This document shows positions 1 to 9,426 of a stretch of 32,570 nucleotides of DNA, piece after piece. The translations under genes were made by a program, and so were the position numbers. Under the pieces are notes generated by a model, which saw nothing but the letters and a program-made list of their open reading frames with translations, had not been told where the DNA came from and did not search any database. The stretch's first letter is position 1, and every line of letters begins with the position of its first letter. The stretch is taken from the NCBI RefSeq assembly GCF_000275845.1, contig NW_006766929.1, positions 99,846 to 132,415 on the forward strand, given 5' to 3'. Origin of the DNA: Dichomitus squalens LYAD-421 SS1. Its lineage: Eukaryota; Basidiomycota; Agaricomycetes; Polyporales; Polyporaceae.

Positions 1-686
1 CCTGTGCCATAATATAATTCTCTGTCCGCGCATTTCCGGGAGTGCGAGCATTCGGACCGGCAAGCAGGCAAGTTCATGTGGTGTTCGTATATATGCTACA
101 CTGTCTCCTCTGACCGCCCAGCTCCGAAAATCCGGGGCACTGTCCAGAATACCCCACCGCGTCTACAAGTTATCACACTGTACTGCCCGGGCTTCTTGGT
201 AGTCCCTCACCGCGCATTCCCGACAATGCCGGGCCTCATGAGATATTACGGCGCTCGATCGTCATCGTGGCGTGCTAGGGTGATACCCAAAATACCGGGC
301 AATCCTTGCGATATATTCCCAGTATTGCCCGGTATTTCTCGACGTGGCCTTGTAGTACAACCCATCCAGTGTCCTTGCGCTGGAAGGAGATCCTGACAAG
401 GTGCGGGCAATGTTTTTGACGTGTCGCACGGTATCCTCACGATTGCCCGAGCCAGCATGGGAGGGTAATGTACGACAAGACTTATACACTTTTGCTGATG
501 CACATATTACCATCCAAGCGTCACGATCTCGATAGTTTTCCGAGGGACTGCGGTTGTCACCTTGCTTTCCCCAGCGTTCTCGGTGCATTTCGAACGGGTT
601 CTCACTGGGAGCTTGAATCCTGGGCATTACCAGAAAGATTTTGGAAGCGGGCTTTTCGGCAAGAAGCAAGGAGGAAAAATACATAC
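1..686. other. intergenic, no gene supported
   Basis: No open frame here shows family resemblance or splice structure. The last exon of the damaged SDR at 687-1753 should lie here, but nothing like its Trp-rich C-terminus is visible. Several GC-rich motifs of the type attgcccgg or ccgggcaat are scattered between about 185 and 450, and two of them form the inverted repeat listed separately. Confidence 0.5.
290..337. repeat. 14-bp perfect inverted repeat
   Basis: Arms aaataccgggcaat (290-303) and attgcccggtattt (324-337) are exact reverse complements separated by 20 bp. Related half-motifs lie nearby: tgcccgggc near 185, aatgccgggc near 226, gcgggcaatg near 405 and attgcccga near 442. It may be a hairpin, or a decayed end of a small non-autonomous element. 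No target-site duplication was recognised. Confidence 0.6.
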
Positions 687-1753
687 ATTATGATTGAGCG
701 CCTCGGGCATCGTGCTAGCGAACAGCTGGGTGAGGGCGCCACACGACACAGGGTAGAGCACAATGGTATCCTGACGTGAGTGAGAATGAGCTGCGATCAG
801 GGGAAATGTCACTCAAGTTATCAGTCTCCGCACTAGGATCTTCCGTTGTAATGATGGCACATAACGTTGCAGTTCGGTCTTGATATTTCCTGCGTAGGGA
901 GCTGTCTTTATCCAGATGCTAGACCTGTGATGCCGGAAACGTACCTGGGTTCAAGGAGAAAGAGATGATGCCCTTGTCTGCATAGCGATTGGCGAATTGG
1001 CGCGCCACGACGATGTTTGTCTGGTGGCGGCGTGTGCGGTCAGTACCCAACATCATCTTGATTGCAGGAAGGGGACTGAAAGCAACTGAAAGGAATCACT
1101 GACGTGCTTGGTTTGGTAATATAGCGCTTCCTTCGAGCTTCCTCCTCTCAGGCCCATCCCTGACTGTCTCCACATTCGTTCCCCACTGCAGATCGGAGCC
1201 ATCCTTCGTGAGTTCGTCCAAAGGTAGCCACGTGACACCACTATGAAAGATGCCCGGCGTAGGGATTGGTCGATGCAACGCGCATCTCGGAAACGTATAC
1301 TCACGCGTTGTTGAAAAAGTATATGGAGTTCGCTTTCCTTGCCTAGGACATCCGCCGCCGCCTGGTTGACAGATGCCTCACTCGCGAGATCGAGCTGCAC
1401 GAAGATCGCCTCTTTACCAATCGATTCCTTCAAGGTGGCGATGGCAGCATCTGCCTTCGCTTTGCTTCGTGCGGCAAGATAGACTTTCGCATCATGCTTA
1501 CGCAGAGCCTGCGTGAGACACGAGAGATTTACACTGACAAGCAGCTCACCTTGACAGTTTCGTACCCACAACCAGCGTTACCACCCGCAGTTATGATGTA
1601 GGTTCGCACATGCTCTGTCTACGTACCAGTCACGATAGTGACGCGTCCCGTCAGGTCCGGAATCTGGCCGACGCTGAACTTCGGCTTCGGGGGCTACAGC
1701 TGGGTGATCACGGGTAAAGCTGTCTGCTTGAAGTTGGAGTGAGCTGCCCCCAT
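687..1753 (-). pseudogene. SDR subfamily 1, degraded copy
   Basis: This is the third member of the family represented by the intact genes at 5944-7297 and 8058-9426. The start at 1753 reads MGAAHSNFKQ, as in its sister ([10 protein letters not shown]). Recognisable pieces are [48 protein letters not shown] (the catalytic YxxxK), NIVVARQFANRYADKGI, and an exon-7 piece ending ALNHN. Lesions seen: an in-frame TAG at 1694-1696; loss of the first acceptor AG near 1585; one extra T in the run at 1314-1318, which breaks the NNAG motif; an exon-4 deletion of roughly 44 codons near 1171 that removes the catalytic-Ser strand; a frameshift before LYYQTKH; and no last exon. A functional reductase is very unlikely. 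Confidence 0.9.
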
Positions 1754-2121
1754 GGTGGTTACGGACCAAACCGGTACGGTAGAGCTGTCGTCAGACGACT
1801 GAGGGAGTCGGACTACGGTATCAAACAGACGAACCGACAGACACAGAGGTAAATGAATGAGTACTGTACGCATACTTACATGGACAAAAATCAAAAGTCA
1901 CCGACGCGCATACATGCGGGAACTACCGAGTCGGATCAACTCGGAAACTCCGACAACTGCAAGCCTCCCGGCCAGACCGCGGCTCTGTTACAGAAACAAT
2001 GCTTATATATATCATGAGTACACTGCACAAACAACATTCTCAAATGGCACAATTACTCGCCACACCATTTTTCCATCGCCGGTTAATCAACCGCTGAATA
2101 CAAAGGTACATGTAGGTTGTG
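1754..2121. other. intergenic spacer
   Basis: This spacer lies between the degraded SDR and the 3' end of the SDR at 2122-3138. The open frames are short and show no family resemblance. No regulatory site is identified with confidence. Confidence 0.5.
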
Positions 2122-3138
2122 TTACCCACTCCTCTCCAGTCCCTCATTCCACGGCTCGTACTTCTCTGTGTCTTCCAATAATGACTGAGTCTTCGACCTC
2201 ACTACACCAATAGCGTCCTTTCCCAGCGGGAAGTGAAGAGGGGGCTGTTCCAAGGCCGCGAGCTTGTAGACAACCTCCATTCCTTTCCTCGCATCACCCT
2301 TAGGGTGATACTGCTCCCAGATACCCCTGAGAACGTTCCCGGGAAGCTCCTTATTGCTATATGCGACATGGGCAGGTGCCCATGTGGTCTTTCTTAGGCC
2401 TGGAGTGTCAAACCCTCCTGGCTCGACGATCGTGATCTAACAATGACAACGTGAGTTCCACCTATCGCGGACGTATGTGTATACAATGTTTACCTTGATG
2501 TTCCAGGCTGGATCAATCTCATTCGCTGAAACCCTCCAGCGCTATCAATGGGGGATTTCGAACCGTCAGCGCCGCTAGACAAGGAACAGGTCAACGATGT
2601 GACTAGACATACCGAACTTGCTCGCTGAGTAGTATGCCAATGCTCCATGACCCCGCAGTCCTGTGATCGACGAGATCTGGAGAAGCCGTCCGCCCTCTCC
2701 AGCAGGGTTGACCTCACGGAAGAATTTCACAGCCTCGCGAGAGACGTTTGCTGCGCCCCAGAAATTCGTCTCAAACATCGCGCGCACATCTGCATCTGCT
2801 ACGGCCTCGACTTCTCCAAACGTGCCTTGTCCAGCATTGTTCGCGACGACGTCGATACGGCCGAACTTCTCCTTAGCGGCAGCAAAGGCGTCGATAATCT
2901 CTTGCGGTTTGCTGACATCCAACTTGAGGATCAAGAGACGTTCAGCAGGATACTTTGCTGAGAGGTCGGACAGGAGCTCTGGACGGCGGGCAGTCGCAAT
3001 GGCAGTGTCGCCCTTCTCAAGGACGATCTCGGCGAGTATACGGCCGAATCCGGTCGATGCGCCAGTGACTGTAGAACATGTCCGTATGGATTTTGGTGAC
3101 CCGATGGAAAGAAGATACGTACTGAACCAGATAGCCAT
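2122..3138 (-). CDS. SDR oxidoreductase, 17beta-HSD-like (subfamily 2), with 11-bp deletion
   Basis: Predicted NAD(P)-dependent alcohol/ketone oxidoreductase; substrate unknown. Proposed exons: 2122-2436, 2494-2525, 2613-3068, 3123-3138, giving 272 aa. The 16-nt first exon starts MAIWF and splices into the Rossmann motif TGASTGFG (residues 7-14). Further on are NNAG, the ISSITG strand with the catalytic Ser, and YxxxK in YYSASKFG (Y152, K156). The C-terminal half has IVEPGGFDT and LHFPLGKDA, as in related SDRs. Compared with the sister copy, 11 bp are missing in exon 3, so the ancestral acceptor (exon from 2541) gives a premature TGA. Using the cryptic acceptor tttcag at 2526 restores the frame and costs about 9 residues after the active site. 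The gene is therefore either expressed with a small internal loss or a young pseudogene. It has a TATA box. Confidence 0.75.
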
Positions 3139-3221
3139 TGTGCTGTGTGGTCTGAACTGTCGATGGGACACTGCTGGGTCTGCTTGTGTAGCCTGCTTCC
3201 TCCTACGGTGCCTCGCGATCG

Positions 3222-3229
3222 TATTTATA
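3222..3229 (-). promoter_or_regulatory. TATA box of SDR at 2122-3138
   Basis: TATAAATA on the minus strand, 84-91 bp upstream of the ATG at 3138. The same octamer is kept at nearly the same distance before the related pseudogene at 3720-4757, so the duplication included the promoter. Confidence 0.6.
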
Positions 3230-3719
3230 ACGTCCGCCTTTTCGGTTGAGATGGCCAAAAATGTCGCTCGTTTCGTATTCTTCTTGCTACCGCCACCACC
3301 TCCGACGTCATATCAGAAGCTCTGAGCTAGGCCCTTTGGTAAGCACTCAACCGGACTTACCGGGAAATACTACATCCAGGGAGAGAAGCACGTCAGTTAC
3401 TTGACACTCTAAGCAGGTTGCACCTCCAGCTCGGGCCGGATGTGTAATCAGTTCCCTCAGCATTGAGATACGTGTGAGTGTTAGTTGGCTAAGCAAGTGA
3501 ATCTGTTTTGAGTACTGAATTGAAAAGTCCTGCTCTTTGGGTTAGGCTCGGGCTTCTATCAACCGCAGGCCGGGCCGTGCTTCCAGCCTTGGCATCGCTC
3601 AAGCTCTAGTCGACTAGGTTCAACTTGCGCCCATAACCTCGTCTGACTCGAAGTTGTCTAGTCTATCTCCTCCCAAACCTACAAATCCCACGCTGTAGGC
3701 CAGCATGTCTGCCCTCGAA
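3230..3719. other. intergenic spacer
   Basis: Spacer between the promoter of the SDR at 2122-3138 and the end of the next SDR copy. It holds no supported gene. The short open frames lack family resemblance. Confidence 0.5.
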
Positions 3720-4757
3720 TTACGCACTCCTGTCCAACCCTTCGTTCCACTACTCGTATTTCTCTGTGTCCGCCAATAGCGCTACAGTCTTCGCTCTCAC
3801 TAAATTCACTGCATCCTTGCCAAATGGGAAGTGGAGAGGGGGCTTCTCCAAAGTCGCGAGCTTGTACACGACCTCCATCCCCTTTCGCGGATCACCTTTA
3901 AGCCGGGACTCCTTCAAGAGGCTTCTAAGGACGTCTCCGGGAAGCTCCTCCATACTGTATGCGGGATGGGCAGGTGCCCACGCTGTCTTCCCGATGCCTG
4001 GAGTGTCGAAACCTCCTGGCTCGATGATCGTTATCTATCATCATCGATGACAAGTTAAGTCCCTGTCACCACGGACGCATTCACATACCACGCTTATCTT
4101 ATTATCTTGGGATTCCATGCGAGATCGAGTTCACTCGCAAGGCCTTCGCTAAATCCCTCCAATGCTAGCAATGGAGTATGTGAAGCCATCAGCGTCACTT
4201 GATTCGCAACGGTGCAATGATGTGATGAGGACATACCGAACTTGCTCGCTGAATAATATGCCATTGCTCCAAGGCCTTGCAATCCTGCGCCCGAACCCAT
4301 CTGGAGAAGCCTTCCGCCTACTCCCATTGGGTTGACCTCGCAAAAGAACCTCACGGCCTCGCGCAAGACGTTCGCTGCTCCCCAGAAGTTCGTCTCCATC
4401 ACGTCGTGCGCATCTGCATCCTCTATGGCTTCTTCTCCAAACGAACGTCGTCCAGCATTGTTCGCGACGACGTCAATGCGGCCGAACTTCTCCTTAGCGG
4501 CAGCAAAGGCGTCGATGATCTCTCGCGGTTTGCTGACGTCCAGCTTGAGGGTTGAGAGACGACTGGGGGGATAGTTTGCGATTGCGACCGCCCGCCGTCA
4601 CGAAGTCTTGTCCGACCTCACCGCTGTGTCGCCCTTCTCAAAGATGATCTCGGTGAGTGCGCGATCGAGGCCAGTGGACGCGCCAGTGATGTGAAGCATG
4701 TCAAGACAACGTTCAGTATCGAATTGCACTCCAAAACGTACTGAGTCAGATAGCCAT
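3720..4757 (-). pseudogene. SDR subfamily 2, inactivated tandem copy
   Basis: Tandem duplicate of the gene at 2122-3138, with long stretches still alignable: ETNFWGAANV, YYSASKFG, ALEGFSEGLASEL, IIEPGGFDTPG, LHFPFGKDA. Lesions visible by comparison: codon 4 is TGA where the sister has TGG; the intron-1 acceptor AG is lost (cttcacat for ttctacag); the glycine motif is GLDR instead of GFGR; about 41 bp at 4581-4621 is inverted relative to the sister; the intron-3 donor reads AAG-ATAATA instead of AAG-GTAAAC; and a TAG at 3750-3752 replaces the Pro codon before WNEG, 9 codons before the ancestral stop at 3720. It still carries the 11 bp that the sister has lost, so it helps reconstruct the ancestral gene structure. 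Confidence 0.93.
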
Positions 4758-4824
4758 TGTGTGGTCTGAGCTGTCGATGGTGTGTTGTTGAGTATGCGTA
4801 GCCTACTCCCCGCGGCCTACGTCG

Positions 4825-4832
4825 TATTTATA
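4825..4832 (-). promoter_or_regulatory. relic TATA box of the SDR pseudogene
   Basis: TATAAATA on the minus strand, about 70 bp upstream of the ancestral ATG at 4757. It matches the sister promoter at 3222-3229. Confidence 0.5.
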
Positions 4833-5943
4833 TGTATACCCTTTTACCCCCAGGTGACCTTGTCCGTTCTCCATTCTCCTTGATACTGCAACCCCCGTGT
4901 CGGATGCACCCGTTCGTAAGCCCTTTCCGTATTTACCGGTATATATACCTATGAGCAGGACTGCGCAGGTTGCTTGTCGCTTCCAGCAGCCTGCATGGAC
5001 AGCTCAGCCTAATGCCCGATTCCCGATTCCAGTGAGTAAAGATTCGTTGCAACAGCCAGATGCATGATAATGAAACGCATCTGTCACGCCGCCTGTCCCC
5101 TACCCCTCCGGGGTGCTGCTTGTCTGCCATTCAACCACAGAGTCTGTCGACCCGTCCAAACACCGCCTTCGGGCTAAAGTTGCGTTGCGATGCGGCAGGG
5201 GAAGGCAACTACAAGCGTTCCGAGCTCAGGTGGTTGTCACGTGATGTACTTGTCAATCTGCAGGGTCCCGGTCTTGCATTCGACGAAGGCGGCAGGACGC
5301 GCTTGCGCGTCGTCACTCCATGCCCATGGCGCGGTCGTGCACATGCCCGCGCCGGCATCGCCCTGACGTACCGCTCAGCAATCAGCCAAAAACTGCAACA
5401 TCATATACAACTCACCTCTATAGGAAGTGCCTTGTCACTGACGTCGTGATTCTGGCACATCACGCGATTTCCGTCGAACATCCCGTCAATGGGGCTTTGG
5501 ACGATCACATGTGAGCCACCTGTAATATCTCGAAATGAGGCTACTACTTATGTATTTGTTATAAATGAGAGTCCGGCGCGTCGTCACAGTCGCTATCGTA
5601 GAAAAGCACTTCGTTGTACCTTCCTCTGACGCTGTCTGTCTTCGTGTGGATATTGAAAGATATCGGTGACCCTCGGCTACATTTCCAATCCGCCACGCGA
5701 GTGAAGCGCGTGGGATGACAGTATTCAAAACAGTGGCGGAGATACCCGTGAAAACATGCATACTCTTAGCACGTCCCAGTCGCAGCGCTACGGGAAAGAG
5801 ACGGACATTGTAGGGCTGTAATGCGAGCTTGTAGTAGCTACCGTTGAACGCGTTAGGTCGGTCTGGCCGAGAGCGTTCACGACCAACGCACTTATGGAAA
5901 TCGGAAGAGGTCCAATGATGAATCAAGTCGCCGTCCGCGACTA
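4833..5943. other. intergenic, 1.1 kb, no gene supported
   Basis: The longest open frames are 129 aa on the plus strand (5060-5449) and 146 aa on the minus strand (5486-5926). Neither has a recognisable domain, composition bias typical of coding sequence, or a convincing promoter. The 3' untranslated region of the SDR ending at 5944 is presumably in the right part. Confidence 0.45.
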
Positions 5944-7297
5944 TTACGCTTCATGCGCCTTGACTTCGTCCTCGAGCCATTTCCAAAGCTTCTCCCCTAG
6001 CTCGTCATCGTATGCCTCTGGCCGGCACCTTCCAACACGCGCCCAGGGTATGAAAAACTGACATATGGTGATGAGTACCGTCTTAACAGGGAAAGTTCTT
6101 CAACATACCTCGCCGTTGTGATTGAGAGCCTCCGGCGCGGTACCGGCGTAAAGCTGTGTGATCGCACCAATTGGCGTTGGGTACAGCATCGCATTCTGAT
6201 GTCGCCGTCAGCTTATACGAGCGTAGCCTGTCAGACAAGTCGGTCCGCACCACAAGCTTCCTCTGCAGGCCGGTAAGGTGGCGTTGCAGATCGCTCTGGA
6301 TGTTCCCTATATATCCGTGAGCAGGAAGCACGATAGTACGCATGGGACTACAACCGACCGGGATTGACAGATACGGAGATAATGCCCTGCTCAGCATATC
6401 GTTTCGCAAGCTGCCGCGCAAACACCACATTGCCCTGTCCAAGACAGGCATGTTAGTCCAGACCTTGGCAGAACGCTTACGCTAAGCCACGCACGAATTT
6501 GCTCTGGAAGTAGAGGTTCTCTTTCGACAACTTCTTCCTCTCGGGTGTGTCTTTGAATGTCTCCCAGTGGAGAGTGTCTAAATATGCACCGCTGGAAGCC
6601 GTCGTCACAACGCGAGCGTGGTGATCTGGAGACGACTTGACACCGGCAAGGAGAGCGGGCAAGAGCAACACGGTGAAGTGGTAGTGGCCTAACACGTTCG
6701 TACCCCATTGCAGGTCGTACCCGTCCGCGGTCACCTGTTCGATGGGCGGGACCATGACTCCACTGACGAGCGATGAGAAACATGAGGGGGCACTTTTGGG
6801 ATGAAATAGACGGAACGCACGCATTGTTGAAGAGAATGTGAAGTTCTGGCTCCTTGCTCAAAAACTCCTCAGCCGCCTTCTTGACCGAAGAAAGACTACT
6901 AAGGTCGAGCTGAAGGAAGATGGCTTCCTTGCCCGTCGCCTCCTTCAAGGAATTGATGGCCTTCTCTGCCTTATTCTTGCTGCGGGCGGCGAGGTAGACC
7001 TTGGCATTGTGCTGCAGAAGAGCCTGATCGACGGTCCGGGTTGGAAACGCGGGGTACTTCAGTGGCATAAGATTACGCACCTTCACGGTCTCGTAACCGA
7101 TACCGACGTTACCACCTACAAAAGCCGTAAGCGTGGAGGCAAAGACCACCCACACTACAATATGTCTTACCTGTGACTATGACAATCCTTCCGGTGAGAT
7201 CAGGTATGTCCTCTACCGTGAATTTGGACTTGGGCGGAAAGGATTGCTGCAAAGTGGGCCATATGGTCTGCTTGAAGTTAGAGAGCGCGGCACCCAT
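5944..7297 (-). CDS. SDR oxidoreductase, retinol-dehydrogenase-like (subfamily 1)
   Basis: Intact eight-exon gene: 5944-6057, 6109-6195, 6251-6306, 6359-6434, 6495-6762, 6821-7023, 7081-7115, 7171-7297; 321 aa. All introns are GT-AG and 51-60 bp. The protein is a classical SDR expected to reduce or oxidise a small carbonyl or alcohol with NAD(P)(H). Visible motifs are the cofactor motif TGGNVGIG (from T42), NNAG (120-123), the catalytic Ser strand (TTASSGAY) and YxxxK (Y206, K210). The substrate cannot be read from sequence; fungal relatives are usually annotated only as NAD(P)-binding proteins. The start has the family N-terminus [10 protein letters not shown]. Exons 2-6 and 8 have the same lengths as in the paralog at 8058-9426, which confirms the model. 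The active-site segment happens to contain ENLYFQS. Confidence 0.92.
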
Positions 7298-7599
7298 CGC
7301 GGTTCAAATGAAATGAAGCTAATATAGCGCAGAAACCTATCAGGAGGAGCCAGGAGAAAGGTAAGTAAGGTGGAGTCTCTGGCGTGTGGCGGCTCGGAGT
7401 ACTTATTTGAACTTGAGCCGAGCCCCGGTCGGTAATTGATCCGCACGTGATCGCGCACTTGCCGAATGATGAGCGGCCCGTTCGTCATCGACATCGCATC
7501 ATGCGCCAACATCGTCTCGGACTGCGTTTGCACCGAGCGCAACAATACGCACCTGCGAGATGACCAAGCCAGGCTTGGACTCCAGCCCAAAACACGAGC
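7298..7599. other. promoter region and spacer
   Basis: Upstream region of the SDR starting at 7297. A TATA-like ctatatta lies about 20-25 bp before the ATG, which seems close for a core promoter, so I do not call it. No gene is supported. Confidence 0.4.
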
Positions 7600-7715
7600 T
7601 ATCGGAAACCCCACGGGATGTAAGTCGCACACTCGCCGTTATGATCGAGTGCCTCCGGTATGATACCAGAATAGAGCTGCTCAAGTACACCTTTTGGGGC
7701 AGGGGACAGCATCGC
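7600..7715 (-). pseudogene. SDR subfamily 1 remnant (exon 7 and start of exon 8)
   Basis: On the minus strand 7632-7714 reads AMLSPAPKGVLEQLYSG then IIPEALDHNGE. This aligns with exon 7 of the neighbouring intact genes ([17 protein letters not shown] then [11 protein letters not shown]). It runs directly into a piece resembling exon 8 (YIPWG), with the intron between them lost. A weak match to exon 6 may lie near 7760-7820. The rest of the gene is missing. This is a dead fourth copy lying exactly between the two intact genes. Confidence 0.82.
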
Positions 7716-8057
7716 TTGCTGTTCTAATGAGTATTGTCGTCAAAGCGATGGATCGTCCACACCATGTACTTGCTGAGGATGCGGCGGCACTAATGGGGGA
7801 ATCTGAACTGTAACGATGAGCAGGGAGGATTTCAAGTAACGGCAAATGTAACATCTTCCGGGGATGGACTGGATCTCTTCGGTCCCGATCTGGTTTAGGA
7901 GTATGCATCGATCGTGGAGAATTCTGTAGTTTCAGTGCTGGGAACGAACAAGATTCGATCATTGGGGCTCGAGGGTTGCCATGCACTTCCAACTACCACG
8001 AGTTCACCAGAATCACGACTGAAAGCGCTTTCGGATATTACAGGCAGCTTTGCACCT

Positions 8058-9426
8058 TCAAGTACGATACGACTTGACCTCGTCCTCCAGCCACTTCCAC
8101 AGCCGTTCCCCGATCTCGTCATTGTAGCACTCCGGCCTGCACTTGCCCAAGCGTGCCCACGGAATCATATACTGATCGTGCATGCATGAGATCTCTGTTC
8201 GGGTGCGCACTCGTTCAAACGCACCTCTCCGTTGTAGTTCAGAGCCTCGGGCATCGTGCCAGCAAACAGCTGCGTGAGCGCACCCTGAGGTGCAGGGTAG
8301 AGGAGAATTGTGCTCTACGTGAACAGACATTGGACTTCTGTTCAGTCGAGAACGCATTTGGGGGAAACGGTGATACGGTACCATGATCTTGGACGCGAGC
8401 GGAGGCACGTAGCGCTGGAGGTCAGTCGTGATGTTCCCTTGTGACTGTCAGCATATCAGCGAAGAGGGCTTGGGTGTGGGGGATACCTGGATTCAACGAG
8501 ATCGCAACGATGCCCTTGTCGGCATAGCGCTTTGCAATCTGTCGCGCGACTATGACGTTGGCCTAATAATGCGAACATGTCAATTGAGTCCTTACATGCT
8601 GTGGAGTCTCGATAGAGACGTACGTGCTTGCTCTGGTAGTACAGAGATTGCGTCGACAGTTTGCGCCGTTCCGGGGAATCTTTGAAGGTGCCCCAGTGGA
8701 GCGTCTCGGCGTATGCTCCGCTCGACGAGACAACGATGACGCGCGCATGCTGGTCGGGGGATGTCTTCGTGCCTTCAATTAGGGCCGGCATGAGTAGCTC
8801 GGTAAAGAGGAACGGGCCGACAACATTCGTCCCAAACTGGAGGTCATGACCGTCTTTCGTGAGCATCTCGATAGGGGGCCACATCACTCCCCTGAAAATC
8901 TCAGTGAGTATCTGCATGGGAAGGTATCGACGCTGGCGAGCACGATTGCTTACGCATTGTTGTATAGGACATGGAGCTCTTTCTCCTTACTGAGAAAATC
9001 TTCGGCGGACTTCTTGACGGCCGCTAGGTCACTCAGATCGAGCTCGTGAAAGACGGCCTCCTTGCCTGTCGCCTCCTTCAATGAGGTAATCGCTTTCTCT
9101 GCCTTCTCCTTGCTCCGTGCAGCAAGGTACACCTTCGCATTATGCTGCAATAGTGCCTGGGAGACGAAGAAGTTGAGCTGACACAGATTTGTGCCATGCA
9201 CACGACGGTGCGAACCTTGACCGTTTCGTAGCCTAGCCCGGTGTTACCACCTGATAAATAGATGAACACACCACCACTCGGCAGAGAGGTTGGACGGCAT
9301 ACCTGTAACGATTATCACGCGACCCGTCAGGTCCGGAATCAGGTCGACGCTGAACTTGGACTTCGGCGGGTATATCTGCCCGAGAGCAGGGAGCTTCTTC
9401 TGAAACTCGGAGAGTGCGTTACCCAT
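8058..9426 (-). CDS. SDR oxidoreductase, retinol-dehydrogenase-like (subfamily 1)
   Basis: Intact eight-exon gene: 8058-8171, 8225-8314, 8382-8437, 8487-8562, 8624-8891, 8954-9156, 9216-9250, 9303-9426; 321 aa, introns 49-67 bp, all GT-AG. Classical SDR motifs are present: TGGNTGLG (from T41), NNAG (119-122), VVSSSGAY with the catalytic Ser, and YYQSK (Y205, K209). Predicted cytosolic or membrane-associated NAD(P)-dependent oxidoreductase of unknown substrate. It shares its exon pattern with the paralog at 5944-7297, and the proteins diverge mostly at the N-terminus and around residues 120-200. The C-terminus is rich in Trp, Lys and Glu ([11 protein letters not shown]). The gene lies head-to-tail with its sister, with an SDR remnant between them. 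Confidence 0.92.

Noticed and set aside
2490..3258. The 227-aa uninterrupted frame as the SDR protein
   Set aside because: It reads through the first intron (3069-3122) and into the second, creating a false N-terminus and C-terminus. The spliced model restores the Rossmann motif right after MAIWF.
5486..5926. 146-aa minus-strand open frame
   Set aside because: No domain, no promoter signal, and overlap with the probable 3' untranslated region of the SDR ending at 5944.
687..9426. Secondary-metabolite biosynthetic cluster
   Set aside because: Only SDR genes are present. No PKS, NRPS, terpene synthase, P450, transporter or regulator is adjacent.
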